The translations under genes were made by a program, and so were the position numbers. This document shows positions 17,516 through 26,484 of a stretch of DNA of 64,000 bases, in pieces (the first letter of the stretch is position 1; each line of letters opens with the position of its first letter). This DNA comes from CAJINA01 sp964636125 (GTDB taxonomy: Bacteria > Desulfobacterota > Desulfobacteria > Desulfobacterales > CAJINA01). The notes beneath the pieces are model-generated. The model worked only from the letters and a program-made list of their open reading frames with translations, was not told the origin of the DNA and did not search any database. The stretch spans positions 1-64,000 of the forward strand of contig CAZWPX010000014.1 of the NCBI GenBank assembly GCA_964636125.1. The letters are read 5' to 3'.

Positions 17516-18769
17516 CTATTTCTGTGGCGGTCCAGATTGCTCCTGCCGCTGTGGGTTGATCCTGTCCGGGCGCATGAGGGCCACAAGCAGCAGCCCGACG
17601 GCCGCCATGGCGGTCAGCATGAAAAACGCCGCGCGGTAAGTGCCGGTCAGGTCAAAAATGTACCCTGCCAGAAGCGGGCCCAAAGATCCTCCGAGTGTTC
17701 CGCTGAACAGGACCACCCCAAAAATCAGTCCGTGGGAACCGGTCCCGAAAAATTCGGCCACGGTGGGCGACACCACGGTGAACAGGGCCCCATGGGCGAA
17801 TCCGTACATCACGGAAAATGCAAAGAGCATCCAGGCATTGACACATGCCTGCAGCCAGAGCAGGGCGCCAATCAGGATCACCAGGCAAATGATCAGAGAC
17901 CGTTTTCCGCCGATACGATCATTGACCGTGCCCATGACGATGCGGCCCAGCATGCTGACGCCGCCGATGGTTGCGAGTACGGCTGCGGCGGTCGTGGGTT
18001 CAAGTCCCTGGTCCCGGGCATGGGGCACGATATGGACAATGGTGGTTAACAGGCAGCCAAAGATGGTGAATTCGGCAATGCAAAGATTCCAGAAAGGGAT
18101 TGTCCGGATGGCCGCGGCCAGGGTCAGGCTTTGCCGATCGTCCGACGAGTTGTCAGCCTGATCGGCCAGCGCGTTGCCATCGGGGCGCAGGCCCACGCCC
18201 TGGGGGTCGCGTTTCATCAACTGGGCAACCACTATCAGCACGACAAGGGCCAGGATGCCGAGCAGCAGGTAGGCTTGCCGCCATCCGACCCGGGTAATCA
18301 GGGCCGCTGCCACCAGGGGCACCAGGAGCTGACCGCCGCCGGTACCGACCTTGACCAGTCCTGACATCATGCCCCTGCGCCTGACAAACCAGCGGGCCAC
18401 GGTGGACAGGGTAATCACATCATGGGTGCTGAAGCCGATACCCACAAACAGACCATAAAGCAGGTAGAGCTGCCAGGGAGCGCTCATTTGGGACATCAGC
18501 ATGTAACCGAGTCCCAGGAAGACACCCGACACCGACAAAATAATTCGGGGGCCGATGCGATCATTTAAGGTGCCGGCGATAACCCCCATGATGCCCATGA
18601 TCAGGAATGCAAGAGAGGACGCGCCGGATACCAGCGTGCGTGACCACCCGAAGGTTGTCTCCAGCTCCTTAAAAAAGACGCCGTACGTAAACATGGCGCC
18701 AATACACACCGCCTGGGTTATAAAGCCGGCGCCTACAATGTTGTAACCATAAAAATACCGTGATTTCAA
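17516..18769 (-). CDS. Major facilitator superfamily transporter (OFA/monocarboxylate-like)
   Basis: A 417-residue carrier with 12 predicted membrane segments. The start is taken as TTG 18769 because AAGGAGGAG lies just upstream; the open frame extends 25 codons further without a signal. The N-terminus YFYGYNIVGAGF and the loop after helix 2 (LNDRIGPR) resemble the oxalate:formate antiporter family. The second-half loop NDRIGGKRS repeats the motif. Organic acid uptake or antiport is the likely role, but the substrate is undetermined. It is divergent from the DUF362 gene. Confidence 0.82.
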   Translation of the reverse strand: MKSRYFYGYNIVGAGFITQAVCIGAMFTYGVFFKELETTFGWSRTLVSGASSLAFLIMGIMGVIAGTLNDRIGPRIILSVSGVFLGLGYMLMSQMSAPWQLYLLYGLFVGIGFSTHDVITLSTVARWFVRRRGMMSGLVKVGTGGGQLLVPLVAAALITRVGWRQAYLLLGILALVVLIVVAQLMKRDPQGVGLRPDGNALADQADNSSDDRQSLTLAAAIRTIPFWNLCIAEFTIFGCLLTTIVHIVPHARDQGLEPTTAAAVLATIGGVSMLGRIVMGTVNDRIGGKRSLIICLVILIGALLWLQACVNAWMLFAFSVMYGFAHGALFTVVSPTVAEFFGTGSHGLIFGVVLFSGTLGGSLGPLLAGYIFDLTGTYRAAFFMLTAMAAVGLLLVALMRPDRINPQRQEQSGPPQK

Positions 18770-19068
18770 TCCAGTCTCCTCCTTACCGTTATCACTGTCG
18801 CTGCGCGGATGAGGTCTGTTAACAGTTTGTGCAGCATAGACCATTTGTTCAAGGTTTAAAAGGCTCTATGAATCAGAGGGGCCACCACCGGTGGAATCGA
18901 TAGTGCTGTAGCTGCGCCCATTGCAAGGGGCCGGTGCCAGGGGCCATTGCGCTCATGGAAACAAGGCAGTTGCATGGGATGATAAAAAACGATAAAATAT
19001 ACAGTGTCCGCCAAACCGTTTGAACACGTTACCGGGATTGATGAAAAATCTAAGAAGCGGAGGTTGTC

Positions 19069-20160
19069 ATGAACAACATAAGTAGAAGGCAATTCATGAA
19101 AAAGGCCATCGCAGCGGGGACAACCCTAGCCGCTTTTCCAGCCGTTTTACCCAATGCGGCCCATGCGGAAGAAGTACCCAAAGTGGTTGTTCACCCGAAT
19201 GTGAATAATCTGAGAGTGGTCGGTATAACCGACCCCGGAATGACCACCGCCAGAAATCCAGTCTCTTCCTGGGAGACTCAAGACCAGCTTGTATCCAGGG
19301 AAGCCGTATGGCGCAATATGGATAAACTGGCCAGTGGTCTTGCCGAAGTCAGCAACTCTGCCCGGGCCTGGCAAAGTATCTTTATGAAGCCACCGGGCAA
19401 AGCCTGGTCTGATACAACCGTGGCTATCAAAACAAATAATATTGGCAGACAGCATACCCGCAGTGCCGTGATGGCAAAAATTTGTCACACGTTAACCGGG
19501 ACACTGGGCGTGCAGCCATCCAACATCAGAATTTACGATGCGTGTCATGGCCGATCCATGCACAAAAAGACCTCGTTTTCAGACCTTCCTGAGGCGTGTC
19601 GAATAGAAAACAAGTGGGGCGGCAGCACTACGTTGACTTCTATTCCTGCGCCATGGAAAAAGGGCCGCAGTGAATCCAAGTGCCTTGAGCACCTGGTGAA
19701 TGGTTCGGTGGACATACTCATCAACATTGCCATGTGCAAAGGTCACAGCCAGAAGTTTGGCGGATTCACCATGTCCATGAAAAATCACTTTGGAACATTT
19801 GATCCCTGGCCCGGCCATATGTTCGGCGGCGCCGACTATCTTATAGCCATAAACAAAACCCCGGAAATTCTGGGTGAGATGGAACCCCAGACCGGCCGCG
19901 TCCTGTTCCCGCGCCAGCAACTCTGTCTCATCGATGCCCTCTGGGCCAGTGAGTGCGGGCCCGGTTGCACCTCTTCCCACCAGCCTGATTTTCTCGCCAT
20001 GGGCGTGTTGTCTCCCATTGTAGACCATGTGGTCGCTACCAGATTTCGGGGAGAAAAAATGGGCTGGCATCCTAATATGGAGATGACTCACCGGATGCTG
20101 GCCGAATTTGGATACAATGAAAACGACTTGCTCTCTGGGGGTAAACTTATAGAGGTTTAG
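19069..20160 (+). CDS. Tat-exported DUF362 domain protein
   Basis: A 363-residue protein with a twin-arginine signal: SRRQFMKKAIAAGTTLAAF, cleavage near AHAEE, implying export of a folded, possibly cofactor-bearing protein. The mature region has the DUF362 hallmarks VAIKTNNIGRQHT, ININIAMCKGHSQ-like sequence around residues 216-230, and SMKNHFGTFDPW. Unlike many DUF362 proteins it lacks C-terminal ferredoxin motifs. The ribosome site GGAGG is 7 bp before the ATG. No partner oxidoreductase is adjacent. Confidence 0.8.
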   Translation: MNNISRRQFMKKAIAAGTTLAAFPAVLPNAAHAEEVPKVVVHPNVNNLRVVGITDPGMTTARNPVSSWETQDQLVSREAVWRNMDKLASGLAEVSNSARAWQSIFMKPPGKAWSDTTVAIKTNNIGRQHTRSAVMAKICHTLTGTLGVQPSNIRIYDACHGRSMHKKTSFSDLPEACRIENKWGGSTTLTSIPAPWKKGRSESKCLEHLVNGSVDILINIAMCKGHSQKFGGFTMSMKNHFGTFDPWPGHMFGGADYLIAINKTPEILGEMEPQTGRVLFPRQQLCLIDALWASECGPGCTSSHQPDFLAMGVLSPIVDHVVATRFRGEKMGWHPNMEMTHRMLAEFGYNENDLLSGGKLIEV

Positions 20161-20226
20161 TTTATAATCAGTAAAACATGATTATCACTTACATGAGGCG
20201 TGTCTCTTGAATTTTCCCAAGGAGGT

Positions 20227-20371
20227 AACGATATCGGCGGTTGGATTCAATTCCGCGAGCCCACGGGTTGCCTTACCGAAGAGTGGCTATGTCCACGAAC
20301 AGGGCACCGTCTGGGATCCTGATGGGCGGCTGGCGGCTTACAGCCGGCAAACAGCGACGGTGTTTGCCTGA
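20227..20371 (+). pseudogene. Acyl-CoA thioesterase C-terminal remnant
   Basis: The final frame reads SGYVHEQGTVWDPDGRLAAY, then SRQTATVFA and a stop. It matches the conserved end of the second hotdog domain of TesB-type acyl-CoA thioesterases (WD-x-DGRL-x-A-x-SRQ). Just upstream, in another frame, IGGWIQFREP also looks like TesB. The body of the enzyme is missing, so this is a deletion remnant. Confidence 0.5.
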
Positions 20372-20394
20372 GCGGTATACGGGGGCCAAGCCTG

Positions 20395-21192
20395 CTACAG
20401 GCTTCCAACCAGGCTCTGGATGGCCGTCAAATAGTCCGCCATACCGCGTATGAAAATGTCATTGTGATTGGCCCCGGGTATTTTTAAAAATTTATTATAC
20501 GCGGCGGAGCACGCATCGAAAAGAGCCTCACCGTCAGACAACGGTATGATGTGGTCATATTCAGCGTGGATAATCAGGGTTGGTTTTTCAAACGCCTTGA
20601 TTTTGTCGATGTGTGCAAATCCCCTGGCCTCCTCGAATCCCACAGCCGCCAGGTTGACCCCCAGAAGCTGGAGCAACGGTTCGACATAGGCAAATCCGCT
20701 CTCAATAATCAGGGCATCCACCTGGTTCGGATATTGCCTGGCCAGTTCAAGTGCGCTGGCACTGCCCAGCGAGCGCCCCATGACAACCAGGGCCCCCCGA
20801 TAACCGCTGTCCTCCAGCCAGTGGCGGGTATAATTGAAAATGGTGTGGCAATCCTGCATCATGGCGGTTACGGTCGGCCACCCGGAGGAACGTCCGTAGC
20901 CCCGGTAGTCGACGGGCAGGAAGTTGATCCCCATCTGATTGTAGACCGGCCCCAGATCATCATAATCGGCAACGATTTCACCGTTGCCGTGAAAAAAAAG
21001 TATGTTCGGGCCTTCTGGCTGCGCCATATGAAAACGGCCACCGACAACGATGTCGTTCGCCACCGGGATGAGCACTTCTTTAGCGGAAACGGTCCTGCTG
21101 TGACCGGTGGGCTCTTTTCTGGGATGAAACAAAAGCGTGAGAACTTCTGTCTGATCCAAGGCTGCATAGTCGGTTTTTAATGGTTTCGGCAT
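20395..21192 (-). CDS. Alpha/beta hydrolase
   Basis: A 265-residue serine hydrolase, apparently cytosolic since no signal peptide is seen. The oxyanion region is FFHGNGE near residue 66. The nucleophile elbow is GRSLGS near residue 144, the acid is Asp in IIHAEYDHIIP and the base is His in PGANHND. The fold and length match the BAAT/YqiA-like hydrolases (DUF1749/BD-FAE neighbourhood) acting on esters or thioesters. AGGAG lies about 9 bp upstream. Its stop abuts the thioesterase remnant from the opposite strand. Confidence 0.8.
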   Translation of the reverse strand: MPKPLKTDYAALDQTEVLTLLFHPRKEPTGHSRTVSAKEVLIPVANDIVVGGRFHMAQPEGPNILFFHGNGEIVADYDDLGPVYNQMGINFLPVDYRGYGRSSGWPTVTAMMQDCHTIFNYTRHWLEDSGYRGALVVMGRSLGSASALELARQYPNQVDALIIESGFAYVEPLLQLLGVNLAAVGFEEARGFAHIDKIKAFEKPTLIIHAEYDHIIPLSDGEALFDACSAAYNKFLKIPGANHNDIFIRGMADYLTAIQSLVGSL

Positions 21193-21213
21193 GGAGAGTC
21201 TCCTGTTTAGAAC

Positions 21214-21780
21214 TCAGACAATCTCTATCTCCTTGCCGCCACAGTATTTACACAGGATGAATTCAGAATCCGGATGCAGTTGATGGCCGCAGGTTGTGCA
21301 GATATACTTATCGTTAAACTGCGCTGGCGGCAGCTCTACAGGCTTTATTCCATTTTGTATCCGGGTATGTTGGGAAATAAGGTTTGCACAGCTCTCAGCA
21401 AATTTTGAGTGGGCTGAATCGTGAGTCGCCGCACTTTCAAAATTGAACAGGTGTATCCTTTTAAACGGGTTTTTGGTGATAAGATACAACCTGCTTGTTT
21501 CTTTATACTTATCTTGCTGATCTTCCTGGAGTTTTGGATGGGTAATGTCTATATAGCTGATTTTGCTATATTCGATCCTGACGGGGCGTTTCCACCGCCA
21601 CCACGACTTCACCCTGAGCTCTAACCGTTTGGTTGAATTGTTGAAGTGAGCAATTTTACAAGTGGCGAATAACAGCAAAAGATATTGAAGAAAGGGTGTT
21701 CTAATGGTGAGGAGATTGCCAGTTTGCTGAACGGTTGGCCCCGAAGCGAAAGAGGGGGCTTGAAAAAAATCAGAGCTCAT
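21214..21780 (-). CDS. Hypothetical protein with C-terminal zinc ribbon
   Basis: A 188-residue protein of unknown function. The start at 21780 has GAGGAA 10 bp upstream; a longer frame has none. One hydrophobic stretch (TPFLQYLLLLFATCKIA) lies near residue 35. The middle, with VRIEYSKISYIDITHP, looks like a PH-like beta-barrel. The end holds CTTCGHQL and CKYCGGKEIEIV, a four-cysteine zinc ribbon. It may form an operon with the hydrolase gene, 21 bp downstream. Confidence 0.55.
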   Translation of the reverse strand: MSSDFFQAPSFASGPTVQQTGNLLTIRTPFLQYLLLLFATCKIAHFNNSTKRLELRVKSWWRWKRPVRIEYSKISYIDITHPKLQEDQQDKYKETSRLYLITKNPFKRIHLFNFESAATHDSAHSKFAESCANLISQHTRIQNGIKPVELPPAQFNDKYICTTCGHQLHPDSEFILCKYCGGKEIEIV

Positions 21781-22230
21781 TTGATTAGATTCCTCTTCTG
21801 TCCGGTTTAAATTGACCTCAGCCGGGTGGGTATGTTCTGGGCACATTTACTTTATGCAGAACCAGGACGGTGCTCTCGCCTGGTTTGCTTGTGTTCCATA
21901 CAGGCTGTATGATCCAATGGTCAGCCGGGGCGGCCGCCGTCGTGCCAAACAGTGTATCGAAAAAATCCAGCAAAGTCATCCGGGAAAATGGGATCGGGTC
22001 AGGCCGACTGTTGGACAGGCAGAATTTCTGTTGAAATTTGGCCACCGTTCCATTCAGGAGAGCACTTTGCAAAATCGCTTCCCGCAGTTGCAGCAGCAGC
22101 TTTTTTTTCCTGACCTTTGATTTTCCAAACAATGATTATATTACCCCCTGTGATCTGATGGATGGGCGGAGCATTGCCGGCCGGGATCACACCGGAATCT
22201 TTTAAACAGAGAACCCAAAGGTGGGGTAAG
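21781..22230. other. Intergenic region with no recognisable gene
   Basis: Divergent space between the zinc-ribbon gene and selO. Open frames of about 100 codons exist on both strands, but none has a ribosome site or a recognisable protein. A run of eight T lies near 22102. Confidence 0.4.
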
Positions 22231-23850
22231 ATGACCTATAAACCAATACCGGAGGCCATCGCGGCCTTGAAATTTGATAACCGTTTTGTACGGGAGCTGC
22301 CGGCTGACCCTGATTTGGCCAATAACCGCAGACCTGTATACGGGGCCTGCTTTTCGCGTGTAAAGCCTCAAGAAGTGGCTGCCCCGCAGCTTGTGGCCTA
22401 TTCGCGGGAAGCTGCGGGCCTGCTGGACCTGCCATCTGCTGTTTGCGAAACGGACTATTTTAAACAGCTGTTCACCGGGAATGCATCAGCCCCCCAGATG
22501 GACCCCTATGCAACCTGTTACGGGGGGCACCAGTTTGGAAACTGGGCCGGGCAGCTTGGCGACGGCCGGGCCATCAATCTGGGTGAGATTGTTAACCGGC
22601 GCGGCCAACGCTGGGCCATCCAGCTCAAAGGCGCCGGCCCCACACCCTACTCGCGTACTGCGGACGGGCTGGCTGTATTGCGGTCTTCCATCCGGGAGTT
22701 TTTATGCAGCGAGGCCATGTATCACCTGGGGGTGCCCACCACCCGGGCCCTGAGCCTGATCCTGACCGGTGAAGGGGTGGAACGCGACATGTTTTATGAC
22801 GGCCACCCGAAAATGGAACCCGGGGCCATTGTCTGCCGGCTGGCCCCTTCTTTTACACGATTCGGAAATTTTGAAATATTTGCCTCCCGCAATGAGCCCC
22901 GGGTTCTCAAACAGCTTTTGGATTACACCATTGAGACTGATTTTCCGCACCTGGGCGACCCCTCACCGGACGTCTATGCCCAATGGTTTGAAGCGGTGTG
23001 CAAAACCACGGCGGAATTGATGGTCCACTGGATGCGGGTGGGCTTTGTTCATGGTGTGATGAACACGGACAATATGTCTGTCCTGGGCCTGACCATTGAT
23101 TACGGTCCCTACGGCTGGCTGGAGGATTACAACCCGAACTGGACACCCAATACCACGGACGCGGCGACAAAGCGCTACTGCTTTGGGGACCAGCCCGGAA
23201 TTGCCCACTGGAACCTGCACCAGCTTGCCAATGCGGTTTTTCCGTTGATAGATAACGCCGGGCCCCTGGAAAAGGCCCTAAAACTATACGTGGACAGTTT
23301 TCAAACTCGATGGCAGCAGATGATGGCCGCAAAGCTCGGCTTGAAGGCCCCCGTGCCGGGCGCAGATACCGCGCTTTTCAAGGAGTTGCTTGGGATTTTG
23401 TCCCTGGCTGAGACCGATATGACCATCTTTTTCAGGCAGCTTTCAAAACTTGACGTGGCAGCCACCGGCTTAAACAAAAGCCGGTTTGACCCCCTGGCGA
23501 CTCCTCTCAAAGAGGCCTATTATCGTCCGGAACAGCTAACGCCGGCCTATTTGGATCGCCTGAACAGCTGGATGGAAACCTACGCAGCCCGGGCACGCAC
23601 CGATCAGCTTTCATACGAGGCGAGGGCCCGCAACATGAACGCGGTCAACCCCAAGTACGTGCTGCGGAATTACCTGGCCCAGCTCTCCATTGAAAAGGCG
23701 GAGCAGGGTGATTTCGGCATGGTTGCTCAATTGCTTGATCTGTTGCGCCGCCCTTATGACACGCAGTCGGAAAAGGAAGAGTTTGCGGGTAGAAGACCGG
23801 ATTGGGCCCGCCACAAGCCCGGGTGCTCCATGCTTTCGTGCAGTTCTTAG
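22231..23850 (+). CDS. selO: Protein adenylyltransferase SelO (YdiU family)
   Basis: A 539-residue pseudokinase-fold enzyme that transfers AMP from ATP to protein Ser, Thr or Tyr (known of the family). Recognisable are CYGGHQFGNWAGQLGDGRA, QLKGAGPTPYSRTADG, RSSIREFLCSEAM, VGFVHGVMNTDNMS (catalytic HG-x-x-N-x-D) and TIDYGPYGWLED. The C-terminus GCSMLSCSS has Cys exactly where eukaryotic SelO has selenocysteine, third from the end. The start at 22231 (MTYKPIPEAIA) follows AAAGGTGGGG. It probably responds to oxidative stress; two genes on is a sirtuin. Confidence 0.93.
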   Translation: MTYKPIPEAIAALKFDNRFVRELPADPDLANNRRPVYGACFSRVKPQEVAAPQLVAYSREAAGLLDLPSAVCETDYFKQLFTGNASAPQMDPYATCYGGHQFGNWAGQLGDGRAINLGEIVNRRGQRWAIQLKGAGPTPYSRTADGLAVLRSSIREFLCSEAMYHLGVPTTRALSLILTGEGVERDMFYDGHPKMEPGAIVCRLAPSFTRFGNFEIFASRNEPRVLKQLLDYTIETDFPHLGDPSPDVYAQWFEAVCKTTAELMVHWMRVGFVHGVMNTDNMSVLGLTIDYGPYGWLEDYNPNWTPNTTDAATKRYCFGDQPGIAHWNLHQLANAVFPLIDNAGPLEKALKLYVDSFQTRWQQMMAAKLGLKAPVPGADTALFKELLGILSLAETDMTIFFRQLSKLDVAATGLNKSRFDPLATPLKEAYYRPEQLTPAYLDRLNSWMETYAARARTDQLSYEARARNMNAVNPKYVLRNYLAQLSIEKAEQGDFGMVAQLLDLLRRPYDTQSEKEEFAGRRPDWARHKPGCSMLSCSS

Positions 23851-23982
23851 CCCATTAGTGTTAAACAACTGTTTTTCGAATAGGGATATTTCACAGCGGA
23901 GGTGTAGAATATGTTGGGTGGGAAGCCGGGGTGATTGACCCGCAAAGGGCTTGCGGACATCACCCCGGCCGAGACAAGGGCC

Positions 23983-24399
23983 TTATTTGTTCAATACGAA
24001 GGCGGACAGCGCAAGCATTTTGTCGTGGCGCTGGCGCACCATCTCCTTAAGCGACAGCAGGTCGGCTGCATTGATTTCGACAACATCCGTGTTGGCCAGG
24101 TGCTCGCCGGAAACTTTACCGGCGGCGGCCTCAAATTCAGTGCGCCTGGTCACATAGTCCTGGAGGGCGGCCAGGTCCGCGGCGCTTATCTCAACCAGCC
24201 CCGGGTTCACGCCGGCCGGTTTGGCGGTCACCGGGGTTTTGTCCGTATAATCCTGGCTGCCGGACACCAGGCCCTGGAGCCTTTCATAATCTGCTTTTTC
24301 TATCTCAACCACCCCTGTGTTTACCATTTCGGCGGATGCGGATGCGGTTACGACGACGACCATAAAAAGGGCTGCTGCTAAAGTGAAGGCACGTTTCAT
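23983..24399 (-). CDS. Small secreted protein with three VEI-x-AD repeats
   Basis: A 138-residue exported protein. The signal peptide is MKRAFTLAAALFMVVVVTAS, with cleavage after ASAEM. The mature part has three imperfect repeats: VVEIEKADYERLQGLV, LVEISAADLAALQDYV and VVEINAADLLSLKEMV, spaced about 40-45 residues apart. No known family is recognised. AAGGAGA lies about 6 bp before the ATG. The promoter carries two palindromic operator-like sites, so expression is probably repressed under standard conditions. A protein of similar plan is encoded at 40763. Confidence 0.6.
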   Translation of the reverse strand: MKRAFTLAAALFMVVVVTASASAEMVNTGVVEIEKADYERLQGLVSGSQDYTDKTPVTAKPAGVNPGLVEISAADLAALQDYVTRRTEFEAAAGKVSGEHLANTDVVEINAADLLSLKEMVRQRHDKMLALSAFVLNK

Positions 24400-24431
24400 T
24401 TGTATTCTCCTTGTTTTGTTGTGTTGCGAAT

Positions 24432-24487
24432 ATGAACTCGTGTTCATGTTATAAACAAACAATATGAACCAGAATTCACATTGTCAA
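24432..24487 (-). promoter_or_regulatory. Promoter with two palindromic operators
   Basis: Reading the minus strand, -35 TTGACA (24482-24487) and -10 TATTGT (24459-24464) are 17 bp apart. A perfect palindrome ATGAAC-TCGT-GTTCAT (24432-24447) lies just downstream of the start region, and a partial one, TGAAC-N4-ATTCA (24465-24478), fills the spacer. The form GAAC-N4-GTTC is that of Gram-positive-type LexA boxes and of some TetR-family operators. The regulator is not identified. Confidence 0.55.
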
Positions 24488-24654
24488 GCAAATATGTGAA
24501 AATTTTTCATATTTTGGGGGCTGTCGCAAATTAAAAAGCGCGAATAATGTTTAATATTAAATAGTTAACAATCAGGAGAAAAATTCAAGACGGCAGGTGT
24601 TTCGACTATGTTTGATCTTTTTTACATGATTTGTTAACTTGCAGGCATGCCACG

Positions 24655-24927
24655 CTCCGTAAGGATTCGCTGCCGGAGCGCCTTGGCATAACGCCCGAGG
24701 CATGCGCCCTGGCCATTTTGCGCGGTGTGGAACGCAATAAGGCCACCATCGTCGTGACCGGTTTTGCAAAGATTCTCTGGCTGCTGCACAGAATTCACCC
24801 GGGGCTGATCTTTTGGATGATGGGGCGGGAAATTAAAAAGTCCCGCGCGGAAATGCGCATCAACCCAATGATTGATAGTGGTCAGGAGCAATGGAAGCAA
24901 AAGTCCAAAAAATCGCAGCCAGGTTAA
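24655..24927 (+). pseudogene. Short-chain dehydrogenase C-terminal fragment
   Basis: The frame reads LGITPEACALAILRGVERNK, then ATIVVTGFAKILWLLHRIHP and GLI. It matches the tail of SDR family enzymes in which TPE-x-x-A-x-x-ILRGV and a hydrophobic tail follow the catalytic domain. The Rossmann TG-x-x-x-GIG and YxxxK parts are absent upstream, where the sequence is non-coding. The fragment overlaps the sirtuin start by 37 bp, so the deletion end lies close to a working gene. Confidence 0.55.
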
Positions 24928-25637
24928 GCGCGGGTGGAAAATGCATTGTTTTCACCGGTGCGGGCATCTCCACTGAAAGCGGTATTCCGGACTATCGCAG
25001 CCAGGGCGGTATTTGGGACAAGTTCCGGCCGGTGTACTTTGACGAATTTATGTCGTCCCAAGAATCCCGGGAAGAGTACTGGCGGCGATGGGTGGAACTA
25101 TACAAGGGGCTTTTGACCGCTGCGCCCAACCCGGCTCACATGGCAGTGGCCGAGCTGTGCAGCGCGGGCTTTATAGATGCGGTCATCACCCAGAATGTGG
25201 ACGGCCTCCACCAGGCGTCTGGTGTTCCCGATGATAAGATCATCGAATTACATGGCAACACCCGGCGTATTCGCTGCATGCACTGCCAGAAAATGACGTC
25301 CACGGATGAAGTCTGGCGGCGCCTGGCCCGCGGTGATACTGCCCCGTTATGTGCCTGCGGCGGTTATCTGAAGCCGGACACCGTCTCTTTCGGTCAGTCC
25401 ATGCCTGGCGAAAAGGTTGAGCGTGCAGCCGGCCTTTCGCAAACCTGTGATTTTTTTATGGTCGTGGGATCTACACTCCTGGTGCAGCCTGCGGCCCACA
25501 TGCCTTTCTACGCCAAGCATAATGGCGCCTGGCTGGCCATCGTCAACCTGTCCGAGACCCCCTGTGACAAAATTTGCGACGTACGGGTCCAGGTAGAAGC
25601 GGGGAAGGTATTGCCCGCGATTCTCGAAGCTGTCTGA
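24891..25637 (+). CDS. SIR2-family NAD-dependent protein deacylase (sirtuin)
   Basis: A 248-residue cytosolic enzyme that removes acyl groups from lysine, consuming NAD and forming O-acyl-ADP-ribose. Motifs in order: GAGISTESGIPDYR (NAD binding) near residue 24, TQNVDGLH, LHGNTRRIRC, zinc ligands CMHC and CACGG, LKPDTVSFGQ and VVGSTLLVQPAA. The ribosome site is AGGAGC 3 bp before the ATG. No class III marker Tyr/Arg pair was checked, so acyl preference is open. Acyl-CoA enzymes in this organism make acetyl and longer acyl lysines plausible substrates. Confidence 0.92.
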   Translation: MEAKVQKIAARLSAGGKCIVFTGAGISTESGIPDYRSQGGIWDKFRPVYFDEFMSSQESREEYWRRWVELYKGLLTAAPNPAHMAVAELCSAGFIDAVITQNVDGLHQASGVPDDKIIELHGNTRRIRCMHCQKMTSTDEVWRRLARGDTAPLCACGGYLKPDTVSFGQSMPGEKVERAAGLSQTCDFFMVVGSTLLVQPAAHMPFYAKHNGAWLAIVNLSETPCDKICDVRVQVEAGKVLPAILEAV

Positions 25638-25735
25638 TTACTTCGGCCGCGAGTACCACAGGGCGCACAGCCGGCGGGAAAACAAGGCCAGGGGAAATAG
25701 CACCAGGACAAGGCTCGAAACCAACAGGAGTGAAT

Positions 25736-26413
25736 ATGCCCCAAATATTGATAGCGGAGGATGACCGGATACTGCGCCGGCGGATCATGAAAGCCATCCT
25801 GCGCATCAGTTCGGGGGTCGCTGTGCATGAGGTGGGAAATGCCGAAGAGGCTGTCGGTTTCCTGCAGCGGCACCCGACAGATCTTGTCATCACGGATATC
25901 CGCATGCCGAAAACCAGCGGCTTGATGATTCTTTCCTATCTTAATGCCTTTCTGCCGCACGTACCCTGCTTTGTGATCACCGCGTACGGGACTTCTCGTT
26001 TGAAAGAGAAAATGCCCCCGGATCTACTTCGCTTTTTTGACAAGCCTTTCGATGTGGATAATCTGGCCGTCGCCGCGATCGCAGCCCTAAACCGCAAACG
26101 GGGTGACGATCTTTGCGGCGGCATCCAGTTGCCGAACTTTCTCAACCTGGCGGCGGCCGATGGGGTGTCGGCGTCGATACACGTTGCCCATCCGGAGCAC
26201 GCGCCCTGCAAACTCTTCCTGGTAGAGGGTGAGCTTTTCGATGCCGTTTCAGAATTTGATCGAGGTGAAACAGTGGCCATCGAGGCTTTGGCCTGGGAAA
26301 AACCAGAGTACTCCATTGAATTTAAAATTCCCGCGGATTGTGAAAGAACTATCAAAACCCCCCTGTCCAATTTACTGCGACTTGTCTGTGATTGTTTTGA
26401 TGGTGTGTCCTGA
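25736..26413 (+). CDS. Response regulator with receiver and DUF4388-like (PATAN) domain
   Basis: A 225-residue regulator. The start at 25736 has AGGAGT 5 bp upstream. Residues 1-120 form a receiver: acidic pocket AEDD at 8-9, phosphoacceptor Asp54 in LVITDIRMP, Thr/Ser near 84 in VITAYG, and Lys in FFDKPFD. The C-terminal half (IQLPNFLNLAAADG, KLFLVEGELFDAV, ALAWEKPEYSIEF) resembles DUF4388/PATAN, a domain used in phosphorylation-dependent protein contacts in deltaproteobacteria. No DNA-binding domain. It follows the sirtuin by about 100 bp on the same strand. Confidence 0.8.
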   Translation: MPQILIAEDDRILRRRIMKAILRISSGVAVHEVGNAEEAVGFLQRHPTDLVITDIRMPKTSGLMILSYLNAFLPHVPCFVITAYGTSRLKEKMPPDLLRFFDKPFDVDNLAVAAIAALNRKRGDDLCGGIQLPNFLNLAAADGVSASIHVAHPEHAPCKLFLVEGELFDAVSEFDRGETVAIEALAWEKPEYSIEFKIPADCERTIKTPLSNLLRLVCDCFDGVS

Positions 26414-26484
26414 GCCGGTCGGCTTCAGCAAAGCCCACCCTCAAGTCGAGACGCCACCGGTAATACGGGTCACACAGCATTCAA

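Noticed and set aside
17510..18049. Plus-strand frame of 179 codons rich in His, Gln and Pro
   Set aside because: Antisense to the MFS transporter; the composition is typical of a shadow of hydrophobic codons.
21818..22132. Minus-strand frame of 104 codons upstream of selO
   Set aside because: It needs a TTG start without a ribosome site and resembles no family.
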